Positions 39,766 through 51,205 of a stretch of 64,000 nt of DNA are shown here, one piece after another. Origin of the DNA: Spirometra erinaceieuropaei (lineage: Eukaryota > Platyhelminthes > Cestoda > Diphyllobothriidea > Diphyllobothriidae); contig CACRXP010000159.1 of the NCBI GenBank assembly GCA_902702965.1, positions 883,880-947,879 on the forward strand, in the 5' to 3' direction. A program made the position numbers and the translations under genes. How positions within the stretch are numbered: the stretch's first letter is position 1; each line of letters starts with the position of its first letter. Below the pieces are notes generated by a model. The model saw only the letters and a list, made by a program, of their open reading frames with translations. It did not search any database and was not told the DNA's origin.

Positions 39766-41008
39766 CGCCAGAACTGCGGCTTTTTAATTTCCTCACAAAT
39801 TAATCGCTAACTTGAAGCAGATCAGTCCCAATTAAACCTTTTAGGTTCAAACCGGTAGCATATATGAATACTTAGGTCGGAGTCCATCAGCCAGAGCGAT
39901 CTAGCCGCGTAATATTCATTAAACAGCCCACAGACAGCCAGCAGTATATGCATAGGTTACATGGTACGCCATAATTGGCAACAAAGGCACTAGCTAAGAG
40001 CTTTTTGGAGCAAGGATCGGCCTCCTACATCAAGAGACCACGTGCACGGCAATCAACAGTAGACTAATACTGTCCGAAATACCGAATGTGCTTCCGCCTA
40101 TGGAGGTACATGCGGGCTCTTTCAGATTTCGCGTATTCCCCTTATCCGTATGCAACAGCACTAGGCAACAAAAGAGGCTACCGTGGTAGGATCAATATAA
40201 AACACGACATGACGAGAGAGTGAGCATTTTATTAAGCTTCCAACACCAACAGACACTCCCCTCTCAGTTATCGCCCAGTATGAAAAATTCCTGAGGTCCT
40301 AACATGACTCAGACTGCCACTCGCCATTTATCGACGTCATACAATCTGGCAAAAGTTATCGTTTGTCAGAAATCTAGAAATACTGTTCACCAATATTAAC
40401 AGAGCTCGCCACCTATCTACTTGAAAGCACTTCAGTAGCCACCGGCTCTCTTATGCAAAAGTGCTAGCGTCTGCTCCGTTATTTACTGGCAGGGAATGCT
40501 TGAAAATGGCTTGCTTTCCATCTGTCATATCTTTTTAAGCTTTCGCCCACCCAAACAACGAGACAAGCTAAGAAATATATGCGAACAAAGTAAATAGCAA
40601 AAATGTACTCAAGTTTCTATAAAAAAAATTATCGGTAAATGCTCTGTTCGTCTTATGGAGGGGGTGGGTAGATGAATACGTGGTCCTTATTTGGCGCTAG
40701 GTTTGCATTGCTGTTTCTTTGGCGATCCGTTGGTTTGTTCTGTGCGGCTGCTGGTTGGAAGCAAAAGAGAAAAAAGAGGAGTGGAGGTTTAAGTGGGGCA
40801 GAGGGCAGGCGGGATCTGCAAAATACATTCTGTCATGCGTCCTACCGTTTCGCGAAAAAACCTGCGGACACGGAGGGTTTGATCAGGGGTCGGACTTTCT
40901 TTCTGTCTCTTCGTGGGCCAGCAAAGAATCCGGTCATCTTCTGGGCGCAATTCCCACCTACCATAGAGCAGACATGGAAGCAATTGTGAGTCTACTTTTT
41001 AGGATTTA
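39766..41008. other. No recognisable gene
   Basis: AT-rich then GC-richer DNA. The 105- and 97-codon frames at 40672-41012 overlap in different registers and show no domain. Confidence 0.3.
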
Positions 41009-41123
41009 TTGAGTAGTAGTAGTAGTAGTAGTAATAATACTAATAATAATAGTAGTAGCAGTAGTAGTGGTAGTAGTAGTAGTAGTAATACTAATAATAC
41101 TAGTAGTAGCAGTAGTAGTAGTG

Positions 41124-41221
<98 letters not shown>
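41009..41221. repeat. (AGT)n trinucleotide microsatellite
   Basis: About 210 bp of AGT triplets with AAT and GGT interruptions in the first half and pure AGT afterwards. PolyS, polyV and polyT frames here are artefacts. Confidence 0.97.
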
Positions 41222-41222
<1 letters not shown>

Positions 41223-41763
41223 TTAACGTTCTCCAAAAGTCAACTGTCCCCTATTTTTCATGTGGGTTAAGGCATTTGCACACTGTAGACATTCTCAAAA
41301 CTGAGTGATAGGCTGGCTTTTACTTCTGGTGGGGGCATATGGCCTTGGAATTGTGACTTACCAAGCCAGACAGGATTGCATATGTTGAGGACCCTTTGGA
41401 CAGAACCCCTGTAAATAAAATTATCCCTCTTTCCCACGCCGAAATATATTATTGTGTTTAGATTTTCTTAGACCGCGATTGCAGAATTTCCAGTTAGTCG
41501 CCGTATGGCCACCTGCATTAACTGCAGACACCCAGTTCCAAGGCAAAGCGGAGATGTTCACTTCAGTCCTGCAATCACGACATCTTAGGTTCACACCACA
41601 CCCAAGCGACTATTACCTACTCCCGACCTCAGTCGGCATACCGTGAGTTCGGTACTATGGTGATGAGATCGTTGCTCAAAAGCCAACTGACTCGTGGTGT
41701 CAATCTCGGAAGTACAGTCTGCGAGCGCCCGATAACGACAAATGAACCAGGAGTGGAATGGAT

Positions 41764-42020
41764 TTGTCGACAAAGACAAGGGAGACTGGATTGGCCATTT
41801 CTGGCATGTTAGCTGTCATCAGTCAGCCCTACTCAACCCTCAGGTGTGGAACACCTGGGGTTCGATCCCGCGATCTGCTGGTTAGAAGTCCAACTGCCTA
41901 ACAACTGAGCCACGGGTTCGTTGTCCTACCGGTATCGACAGAGTACATTCTGTGGTAGAGGGGCGTTCACCGATCGCGCTACGGAACTCACTCTTCCCGT
42001 TACGGCTCCCTCTCGAGCAC
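41764..42020 (-). mobile_element. tRNA-Arg-like SINE (family A), copy 2
   Basis: Best-preserved head: on the minus strand CCGTGGCTCAGTTGTTAG, TTGGACTTCTAACC and CGGGATCGAACCCC at 41857-41918. The A-box, a CTTCTAA anticodon-like loop (TCT) and the B-box (GATCGAACC) are all present. Body and flanking linker as in the other copies. Lies head-to-head with copy 3. Confidence 0.85.
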
Positions 42021-42029
42021 CGGCAGGAA

Positions 42030-42290
42030 CACGAACCCGTGGCTCTGTAGTTCAGGATGTTACACTTCTAACCAACGGGTCGCGGGATCGAGCCCCAAGT
42101 GTTTCACACCTCGGAGTTGGGTATGACTGGCCGACGACAGTTAATAAGCCAGGAATGGCCATTCCACTCTCCCTTGTCATTGTTGGTAATTCTATTCTGT
42201 CTATATTACGCTCCACTGCGCGACTGCTGGCGAGACTCGGGAGAGAGCCATAAGACACAACTCGACGAGCGAGTTCCGTTACGCGATCGA
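42030..42290 (+). mobile_element. tRNA-Arg-like SINE (family A), copy 3
   Basis: Opposite orientation to the rest: ACCCGTGGCTCTGTAGTTCA, CACTTCTAACCAACGG and CGCGGGATCGAGCC at 42036-42095, then the GTTGGGTATGACTGGCCGAC body, then a TAATTCTATTCTGTCTATAT junction and the GCGCGACTGCTGGCGAGAC linker. Confidence 0.82.
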
Positions 42291-43004
42291 ACCAGGAGCG
42301 GTCATTCCTACAGTGCCTGTCCTTGTCGGTAAATACTTATGAATGGAGGTTGTCTTCCAGCCAGGGCAACAGAATGGTTTCTACTGCGGACTCTCGTAAA
42401 GAAAACCATCCTACTTTCCCAGGGTGTCTAGACGCATGGACGTACTTGACGACCACGTTGCTACTATTGACGATAGTGAGCCATCGTCTAGCGAGTGCCA
42501 ATGCCCCAAGCTGGCCGACATTCAATCAAACCTCTCGCTCTGAACTCGTTTACAGAACACACTGAATTTATGCGCCTCCGGGCGCTTTTGTCGTCGTTTT
42601 CTTTTTTGTGTGTGTTAAATCGCAGTTTTGTCTTAACTTTCACGGATTTCGCTCTGTTGGAAAAACTGTTCCATCTGTGCATATGCCTAGAGAAAAAAGG
42701 TAGCAAAAGCACACTCTTTCACCAAAATGTTAGTTTGAGACTTCGAATCATACAAGATCTAGCTCACCTGAATTCGCAGTTAGTAGTTCATCAAGGGATA
42801 CGTTGTCGAATTCATGGTCTTGAGCATCTAGGTATGGATAAAAATAGTGAACTTCAAGTAGCCTTCAATGGTCTGCGCTCTACTTTTGCATCGTTATGCT
42901 GAGAGGCGTGCTTTACTGGTAGTCACGACTCTGTAGGCTTCTCCCCATTCGCCATTTCTCGGCATCCGGTAGACTTTCGCAGTCACCTCATCATCGCTAT
43001 CCCT

Positions 43005-43135
43005 CGGACTTGCCGGCTTAGCGATTGGCGCAGATAAGCCACTGACGTGTCCGCACACGTCAACCAATCGCGGGCTAGCACTCATCACCTAATCGATCAG
43101 TTCACCTCCCGGTGAATATAAACTGGTGCGCTTTC
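43005..43135 (+). promoter_or_regulatory. Promoter-like segment: ATTGG, CCAAT, E-box palindrome and TATA
   Basis: GCGATTGGCGC, then the palindrome GACGTGT-CCGC-ACACGTC (contains CACGT motifs), CAACCAATCGCG, and GTGAATATAAACTGG about 75 nt later. The spacing resembles a pol II core promoter reading rightwards or an LTR U3. Only a 24-codon frame (ATG at about 43173) follows, so no product is assigned. Confidence 0.35.
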
Positions 43136-43987
43136 ACGGACCCTAAACACTGACTCGAAACACAAGTATTCTCATGCCCTCTGGAATTCAACAAGAGGTC
43201 ACCTGTGATATGCTGAAAGTACCTATTCCCTTGTCCAACCGAAATTAACTCCCCCGACGTTTCGGATTCTCACTCACCATCAAACATATCCACAGATAAG
43301 GCCGATGGGCGCACTATGTCCGTAGATTTTGTCGCATGTTAAAATTAATTAGTGTTTTAATAAACACTGATTTCAGGGTTATTCAAAGTGTGTATACCGT
43401 TTTTTGTACACCCTGCACGTACGGCGGCATCAGTTGGAAGCCATAACTGTAAAAAGCACGTTATTAAATGTATTTCTCGTTGCTTTCTCTGGGGAGGTTT
43501 TAAAACTTGTTAAGTTTGACGTATTTATGTGTACTTGTACGGAAAGAACGAAAAACTGTAGAAAAGTCAGAATTCTACATACCCATGTAGAAGGCGGCGA
43601 TTTTGTCAAATTCCATCTGTAGGAAGGCATCGGTAACGCAGTCTCCGGCTGTTAACCAATGTAATTACACTTTTATACAGGCCGTGCTATTGTTTGTGGG
43701 TTTTGAATAAGAAACGACAAGTTGATTCATTTAAATGTTCAAATCCAAGTACCTCAAGTGAAAATGCACACGCTAAGCGTGTTTAAATGGTTTTAAACGT
43801 AAAAAACGTATGTTTCCCTAGTTCCGCTAGGTTACTGTACGGATTCTCAAAAAGTTGATACAGTAACGCCGATTTTTCACTTCTTCGGTGTGTACGTGTG
43901 TGAGTGTGCTGCGTCACAAATTTACGATCTTGAAAGAATGTGATTTTTCAAACTCCTTATTCGAGCCGCCTGCTACGATAACTTCGT

Positions 43988-46320
43988 GGGCATAAACAGA
44001 GACCTGCAGCAAGTGGAACGCTTTTTATAAAGGCTGGCTACGGGTAGCGCTGATTGACAGTTTCATTACCCTCGACGGCAAACTGTTTCTAACCGCACGA
44101 ATTCCTCCCTTTTCTTGCTTCTTGCCACGGACGGCAAGTAGCTATCAGACTGTAAGGCCTGAGTTACCTAGCAAAATCCTCGGCTTCACGATGGTGTCTG
44201 ATGTCGGGACCGACCTGTTGCGCCAGTTACCACCACAGACTGAAACTCCTACAAAGTTACTAATATTAAATTAACTTGATTAGCTCCTCGGGTAGTCATA
44301 CTTACCAGATTCGTCATGCGCACTACGCAAAGTATCCACGTCTCCGATCCATTCTCCAGCGGTCCACTCTCGCGGTCGCCATCGTTGCCGTTTATGCATG
44401 CCGCCTCCGGTTTGTCTAACACGCCTGTTAATCACTGCGGGCGCGTGTGTGACTCAGCCTTCGGCTCGTCGGCCAGCGACATCTATCGGTATTTTCGTCT
44501 TCATCGATTGGCCACAGCCAGACAATGCTCGGGTGCATGCGCCTCGCGCCGGGACTGACAACTTAAAGCGACTGGCATGCGGCCAGTCAGAACACGGGCT
44601 GCCTTAGCCCGCCGAGCCGCGCGCGCGTTCTTTAACCTCACTAAAGACTGTCCAGTGACTACGTCTTCCCTAACTCTTGATTTAGAAAGCCTCAAGTTTT
44701 TGACCGTCGCATCTCAATAAATCAGGCAGAAAACAGAATCTTTGCTTGTGTGCATTTTCGACAGCAGAAGATAAATTTCAGTGAGTGTCTTTAGCACAAG
44801 GGACACGACCTGTCAAGGTGAACCCGGTGGGACCTCGTAGCTAAGATGGTGAGAGCGTTGACTGTACCAAGACCTTCCCCTTACTGTCGTGGGTTCGAAT
44901 CCCAACGAGGTCGCCGAGTTTTTCACAGTTGGGTCAAAATGGACGTGGATCTAGGCAGTGATGGCGGAACAAGGTGCACTACAAGCTAACAAGGACATTT
45001 TATTCTGGTTGTAAACGTGAGCGCAGTCTAACGCCAACAAATTTCATCATGGCTTCGTAAAATTTCGGAATTATGACCCAGTTAAATAATTGTGAAACAA
45101 ATGTCTAAGCACTTACACGTCTCCGCGTCCATGAATTGCATCCACTCAGGGTCTTCCATTATGGCACTTCGCACTGATAGGTGAAGGGGGAACGAGGGAG
45201 ACAATTGGTTGTGCAGAGTAAGAAATAAAACGCAAGGGCATATTTTACAAAACCCTGATATTTGCAGGAAAGTCTGAGGCGTCGAAACAAAGAGGGTTTG
45301 TAGAATAGACTAACTTATACGGGATCACACGCACAACGATCTCTTTGTCGTCTCAGTTCAGACAAGCTCCGAAACTGGCGATAAAGACCACGAAGAGATG
45401 AAGATCGAGGAAAGATCAGCCAGCGGAAATACATGGACGGAGTGCTGGGTCGATATGGGCCATATGAGCAGTGGCCGTGCACGTCTTCGTTTCCAGACCA
45501 CTGTGCCACAGCAGCCTTCCACGTCTTGAGGCTTAAGGAATGTGCTGTATAAAGCCCAGTTTTTTAATTCCTGGGGATAAATACTGAGGTTCTTTCATAA
45601 CTCTGGCGCGAATTGTCCGTCTGCCAGTCAATATTGTGTGGAACTAAATCGGCCTCCAGATGAGCTGGATCGCTGATGCGCCTTACCAAAACCAGGACCA
45701 AAGTGGCTCGCTACATGCGCCATTCGAGTTGTGCTGAGCCTGTGTGAGCCCGTACGTCTTGTCATGCATGCGTATGACGCGCATACGACAGCCCAACCGT
45801 CCCGAGCGACGGCGTCCACCGTCTCCCACCGTAAGACAGGCTTGTGCAACATCTGCAACACTCTGCTCCCTCATCCACCTTGCTGCGACTGCAGGAAGAT
45901 GCCAGAACGACTGAAAGTGGGCGCGGGTGCAGTGGTTGGCGGGGATAAACGGCCCCTCTACGCGTACCACACGCGAGTACCTGGCTTCCGTAAGGGCGAT
46001 TCGAATAGCTCACGCGTGAATTATTCATAAGGGCCACACTAAAGAGCAGCCATCGCAGCTTGACTCACAATTATCCAGTCGTTGCGAAATACCCATCGTT
46101 AGGAACGGTTTATCCCGTCAGTGGGCGGCCTCCCAATCCACGACTCTTAGCACGCTGCGATAGCTTCAAGGGCGTAACCTTTATTATGGCGAGGAATTTT
46201 CTGATTCGCAATAGGGATATATTCCCCGGAAGCGACCTCTCTCTTTCATCTCTCATGCATTAGTCTACTGGCCGAGCCCGTCAACCAATTGGCGATGGGA
46301 TCGGACACAATGGCTGACGT
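43988..46320 (+). repeat. Large interspersed repeat, copy 1 (with internal insertions)
   Basis: Matches the minus strand of 56510-57790 in collinear blocks: GGGCATAAACAGAGACCTGC (43989), the tRNA-like head (44831), CGTAAAATTTCGGAATTATGA (about 45056), TCAGTTCAGACAAGCTCCGA (about 45354), CTGCTCCCTCATCCACCTTG (about 45865), GTGCAGTGGTTGGCGGGG and GTGAATTATTCAT (about 46016), ending near CCAATTGGCGATGGGATCGG (46291). Two intervals, about 44145-44825 and 45490-45835, have no counterpart in copy 2. No coding frame is conserved. Confidence 0.75.
44831..44912 (+). ncRNA. tRNA-like SINE head (family B), best copy
   Basis: GACCTCG pairs perfectly with CGAGGTC (7-bp acceptor-like stem). GTAGCTAAGATGGTGAGAGC is a D-arm/A-box, CTGTACC resembles the anticodon loop of tRNA-Tyr (GTA), and GTGGGTTCGAATCCCAAC is a T-arm with a perfect B-box. 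A ~14-nt excess between the anticodon and T arms and the absence of a 3-bp-clean anticodon stem argue against a functional tRNA. Four copies exist in the window. Confidence 0.65.
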
Positions 46321-46394
46321 GGTTCGCGCGAACTCTGCACTGCTCGGTAGCTGCGTGCCGTAAAGCATTCTGACTCCCCGTTTTGGTCTGTTGC

Positions 46395-46840
46395 TGACAG
46401 CCATTATTGTGATGTCTGGCGCCCTTTTCCAAGGTCGCACCGCCTCAAGGTCATTCGCCCTCGCGGCGAGCGGTTCAGGACGCCTTGGCGTGCTGTCGCT
46501 CGACGGACTTCAGCGTCCACACAGTCGCAGCTGCCCAAGGCAAATGCAACCTAAACCACTAGACACACTACCCCTCGGCAAATGCAACACACACACCAAT
46601 TGAACAACACTTGAACCAGCTCCCCACGAACCTATTAAAACAGCTACCATCAATTCTCTCCCTATCCATCTATCTGTCTACCTACCTCTCTCTCTCTCAA
46701 CAGTGACCTAACACCGTCAGCACCTGCCTTGGCCTCACTAGCAACCTCTGTCACCGTATGGAATACCCCTCATTATGGTGAATTCTGTCTCCTCCTATAA
46801 CTCAGAACTTCGCCTGATGATTGTAACGCCCTGAGTGCAC
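46395..46840 (-). repeat. ~430-bp interspersed repeat, copy C
   Basis: Reverse complement follows copies A and B: CAGACATCACAATAATGGCT end, CTCAAGGTCATTCGCCC, GGACTTCAGCGTCCACACAG, and near 46775 the CCCCTCATTATGGTG that mirrors CAGAATGAGGGG of copy B. A CTATC/CTACC/CTCT microsatellite-like run (46660-46700) sits inside. Confidence 0.65.
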
Positions 46841-47796
46841 TCACCGCCTAGACGCTACAGGCCCAACGCATCTCCAACACAGACCGTTGTAGGGACCTAT
46901 GGCACACATACTACGGGAAAATCATGCAACGTCAATCCCTGCCCTCAATATCATATCCGGCCGGCCAAAGACTTGGATAGGTTGCTGGCTTATCAGAAGA
47001 GAAAGAGAGCGAGTAAGACTAATTCTGAGAACTTCATGTTCATGGCAAATCAATCAATCTGTCACAGTCATAAACCTGGCCACTACCGGTCGCGGCTTTG
47101 GGGGTTATCAACCGACAGGGTACGGCCACAATGACTGCTCCTTAGTTCGCCCTCTGACCTACGTGAGCACCGCGGCTCCCTTCGCCTTTTTGGGTCTACT
47201 CTGTGTTGAAAGATCGTTTCGCAGTTCCTCACGCTCATCAGTTGATCACCGAACTTTCCTTTAACAAGGGTTTCATTCAGTACAAGCCGAGGTCTGGAAG
47301 AGCTTAATCGTCGGCAGCCTAATCGGCGAGGTTTGGTCCTACAGCCCCACTTGATTGATACCACTGCAACAAAGCTGACGAGATTATATCAATCGTGACA
47401 TGCCAAGAGTCGTGGCTTGCGAGGATGCCAGCTGACAGGACAAATCACTGGGACAGCAAGGACCCCTTCTTGACGTAACCCTTTTGTCACTGCCACACAC
47501 GTGATGCTCCAGCCACCCCCTACTGTACCCTGATGCCTGCACTGGGCACCAGCTCGTGTGTGGCACGCGTAGACGGGTCCTCCACTTTTGTCGGCTACTG
47601 CACCCGCGCCCGCCTCCCGTCGTCTTGACGGGGCCTCGATAATCATTCAGCGTAAACGATGGCCCGGAAAACGGCGAGGTTTGATCCTGCTGCCCCACTT
47701 GATCGATACTATACGGTTGGCTACTAAGACAATTTTAGCAGGTGCGATTACGCTGACTTTGCATACATCACGTGTTTTCGCCTTACTTGCCACTTT
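46841..47796. other. Repeat fragments, no gene
   Basis: 47398-47600 resembles the minus side of the large repeat (CCAAGAGTCGTGGCTTGCGA, GTGTGGCACGCGTAGACGG). GGCGAGGTTTG(G/A)TCCT recurs at about 47328, 47673 and, reversed, 48472. All frames here lie within repeats. Confidence 0.45.
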
Positions 47797-48183
47797 AACC
47801 CGGCGAGTGACTGCACCCGGCGGGGAGTGCTCAGACGCCAGCCTCGTTTACATCAGGTATCAGCTCGCACGCTCTTCCCTGCGCTTGCTTCGAGCCCTGC
47901 TTGCGCCCTCGTTATTATCTCAGTCCAGCGAGTGTCATTGTTCGGACGGTGTGAAACTCCGCCGGTTCCACCATAGTGGCCATAATCTGTGAATAAACAT
48001 GCGCTTCCCGCTGTAGCCTTCCAGTTTTGATTGCGACCTCTTAATCCAGCTAGTGGCTGTGTCGCGGGGAGTCTGCACACGCCATCTTCAGTTACACAAA
48101 GCACCAGTTCATACACCTTTCCCTCCTCGTGTTTCGAGCTCTGCTTGCTCTCTCCTTCCCTCCCTAATCCAGCAAATGGTTAA
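47797..48183. repeat. Diverged tandem duplication, ~250-bp period
   Basis: CGGCGGGGAGTGCTCAGACGCC ... CTTCGAGCCCTGCTTGCGCC (47797-47945) is echoed by CGCGGGGAGTCTGCACACGCC ... TTTCGAGCTCTGCTTGCTCT (48050-48183). Confidence 0.55.
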
Positions 48184-49049
48184 GTTAGGTTTGTTAACTA
48201 AAATTGTTTCAGGAAGCGGCAATAATCGGGAGATGACACCCAAATATCCGTTGCCTAGAAATAATACCTACTATATTTGTTTGAGTAAGTTATAGCCTTA
48301 CATATTTGTCGCTTCTTACGACCTCAGTTTCCTCTGACCTGCAGTGCACATACTGCCTCATTTAGATTATCCTTTCAGTCGAGATGCGACCACTGTAGAC
48401 CAAGCCATAGCTAAACTACTTACTTTGGGATAACCTAGCTAACCATATGGTACAAATCGAGTAGGATTGCAGGATCAAACCTCGCCGCCTAATCTTCGAC
48501 GGCGTAGCAAGTACTGTGACAACTGGGTTGCTTACTAAAGCAGGGTTTGACGTTATTTAGAAAGAGAAGTCGGGTCTAATAGCATTTTCAGGTCACCAAG
48601 TCTAACCTTTAGGAGTTCGCAACATGAGGAGTGTGTCAGCCTGTAATTAGTACCCACTCACGACACAAACGTAAAGCCTAGTAGTTTTTCTCGGTCATAA
48701 ACATTTATTAATCCGTAACCTACCTGATCGGTGAGCGCCTACTGTCATAATTTATTAATCCATTTAGGTCTTCGCCTTCCCAACACCTTCTTTCCGCTCC
48801 ATCCTAATCGTTCTCACAACTTTATCTTGAGCTCAGCCGCCTGTACTCTAGCTTTCCCACGCTTAGGTACCCGTGAGTAGCGTTGTTTTTTGTTGCTCCG
48901 GAAGAGCGCTTTTCAGCTGGGAAATTCCATCGACGCCAACGGTCGCGCATGGGGGAAAGGAGTGAAAATGTGAGTAGTTGTGTTCTCATTTGTACAGCCA
49001 CAGTAATGGATATTTAGGTATCACATCCGCGCCGTACACACACATATAT
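48184..49049. other. No recognisable feature
   Basis: AT-richer DNA with short frames only. Confidence 0.3.
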
Positions 49050-49508
49050 AGGCAGAATGACATTACTGGCAAAGACAAGGGAGAGTGGAATGGCCATTTC
49101 TGGCTTATTAGTCGTCGTCAGCCAGTCATACCCAAGCCCGAAGTGTGGAACACCCGAGCCTCGAACTCGCAACCCGTTAGCTAGAAGTCCACGCCTCTAA
49201 CCATTGCGCCACGAGCCCGTTGCCCTGTCGGTTTTCGATCGGGAATATACAATGGTAGGGGCGCTCACCGATCGTTCATACGGAACTCACTCGTTCCGTT
49301 TTGCCTTACGGGCTCTCTCTCGAGCCCAACCAGCAGCCGCACAGCGGCGCATGATATATAGGCAGAATGGTATTACCGACAAAGTCAAGGGAGACTGGAA
49401 TGGCCATTTCTGGCATATTAGCCGTCGTCAGCTATTCATAACCAACCCCGGAGTGTGGAACACCTGGGGCTCGAACTCGCGACCTGTTAGTTAGAAGTCC
49501 AACGCCAC
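49050..49508 (-). mobile_element. tRNA-Arg-like SINE (family A), tandem copies 4 and 5
   Basis: Copy 4 has a complete head at 49160-49220 (minus strand CGTGGCGCAATGGTTAGAGG, GGACTTCTAGCTAACGGG, GCGAGTTCGAGGC). Copy 5 (49355-49508) has the same body but its head is cut at GGACTTCTAACT. Between them is the linker TCATGCGCCGCTGTGCGGCT ... GAACGAGTGAGTTCCGTA, also found beside copies 2, 3 and 6, so the repeating unit is about 310 bp. Confidence 0.82.
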
Positions 49509-50297
49509 TGACCTCGAAAGGTGGGGGTTTTGGTTTAAGCAGAGACTAATGGGCTCACTGGCACAGACAGAGTGGAGAAGCCGGTGCCAGTTTGCGACAA
49601 ACGTTACAGTTAACGCAAGAAGAGACACTACGAGAGAAGCTGGAATTTTCTCATCGATCGCACTAATAAGACAGAATGGTCAGCTAATCATCAAGAAAGC
49701 AATATCGCCGATAAAGTCAAAAGTGCCTGTTATGCCCGTTTCTCATTTGTTTGCCGTAATTGGGCAGTCATGCTCCGGCCCTAGCTTGTGAAGACCCGGG
49801 ATTGGAACCCGGGCACACTTGATCAGTGAATTATTCGGCACTATTTGAGTTCAGAGACCGCGTTCTCTTGACTGTTTCCGCCTACGAATGGTTACAACGG
49901 GGCCTTCGAATCATGGCGAGTAGCCTGTACTCTGTGCTAAGGTCAAGCTAGGGCAGTGAACGCTAATTCCTTTGGATACTCCTGTTTGGGCGTGAGCCCC
50001 TAAATCAGCCGGCAGAGTGGGAAGGTCAGTCTCCAAGGGAACTTGGGTCAAACGTCCAGGTTTTTCCAGCCGAAGGCTGTCCCATAAGGGGATACGAAAG
50101 ATAAATCAGCCAGAGATCTCTGGCGTGTTTTTATGAGCAGTACTTTTAAATATACTGAATCGTCTTCCTCCTGATTACGGATGGGCGAGCAAACGAATAG
50201 GATGCTGTTCATCTTTTATTGCCATTATTGGCAGGTTTCTGAGTGGAGTATTCATACCTATTTATGATCCGTAGGCATGTAATGTAATTTAAAGGTA
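49509..50297. other. No recognisable gene
   Basis: GGATTGGAACCCGGGCAC near 49800 resembles a reversed tRNA T-arm/B-box, but no full tRNA fold was found around it. Confidence 0.3.
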
Positions 50298-50745
50298 CAG
50301 TATATGTGCCATCTCGTAAAATCTTAATCGGAACTTTGAAATGTGTCTTCGAATAGAAAAAGACTACTTAATTATGGTCCTTAGACTAACTGTTGCGCAG
50401 CCTTATCAGGAGATCTTTCAGTCACTTCAGGGTGCCGGCTCTTGACCAAACTTCCTTTCGGTCGCCTGCAAAAACTGCACTCGGCAAAAAATGGCCACTT
50501 AAGTAGTACGAATTTTTCTAATTGATTTTAGATGCACTTACACATTCAAGCGTAGCACACAAAAACATGCACGATGATATTTTCCTTGTGTTCAATTTGT
50601 AGCAACTCACGTCTTCTTTAAATTTTTGCTCGAAAAAAGCGTGTCTTTCAGTTTAAAAAAACCCCAATTCCCGAATAATTTTGGACCTGGCCTGCCATTG
50701 CACTGGCATTGCAAACTACAAGCTTTAAATCTGTTGCCGACATCC
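50298..50745. mobile_element. Left half of a long-TIR MITE
   Basis: Starts TA-CAGTATATGTGCC and follows the 20.8-kb MITE: TCTTAATCGGAACTTTGAAATG, AAAAATGGCCACTTAAGTAG, TTCTAATTGATTTTAGATGC, AAAAACATGCAC, CAATTCCCGAATAATTTTGG. It is cut at about 50745, where copy D of the ~430-bp repeat begins. Confidence 0.7.
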
Positions 50746-51205
50746 CCCATGGCCACGTCTGACGTCCTTCTTCAAGGTCACGTTGCTTCAAGGTCATTCA
50801 TCTTCGCAGTGAGCAGTTCTAGATGCGCTGACTTGCGGCCTAACGACCGACCTCAACTCGGGTGCACACGCATCCACAGAGTCACAGCTGCCCATGCGTC
50901 ACTTAAACACACCATCCCCTGCGAACACAACACAAGCCGCTTGAACACCACCTCTCGAAAAGGCAACACACAGACCAATTGGACACCACTTCAGAATGCC
51001 CCACAAACTTCCAAGAGCAGCCGCCACCACTGTCCCAAGGCTCCCAGGCAGGACTAGATGCAGTCAAAACCGGCACCGCCTTTGCCAGCGGTCATTGTCC
51101 GCCTGAGAGGACAACTCAGGCTTCTGTGCACAATAAACCCCACCCAATCTGGTGGGCTCTGTCTCCTTAACTATCAGGTTTGACCGGATGATTGGACGGA
51201 AGTCT
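50746..51205 (-). repeat. ~430-bp interspersed repeat, copy D
   Basis: Reverse complement carries GAGTTGTCCTCTCAGGCGGA, GACTGCATCTAGTCCTGCC, CATGGGCAGCTGTGACTCTG and GAATGACCTTGAAGCAACGT, in the order seen in copies A and B. The 143-codon forward frame across it is not shared by the other copies. Confidence 0.75.

Noticed and set aside
41006..41308. PolyT, polyS and polyV open frames
   Set aside because: Products of the (AGT)n microsatellite.
42495..42902. 135-codon plus-strand frame
   Set aside because: No similarity recognised; contains a hydrophobic stretch but no family signature or gene context.
44831..44912. Functional tRNA-Tyr gene
   Set aside because: Extra pyrimidine-rich block, poor anticodon stem and several dispersed copies point to a SINE.
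45628..46037. Overlapping frames of 77-99 codons on both strands
   Set aside because: They lie within the large repeat, and the second copy does not keep any of these frames.
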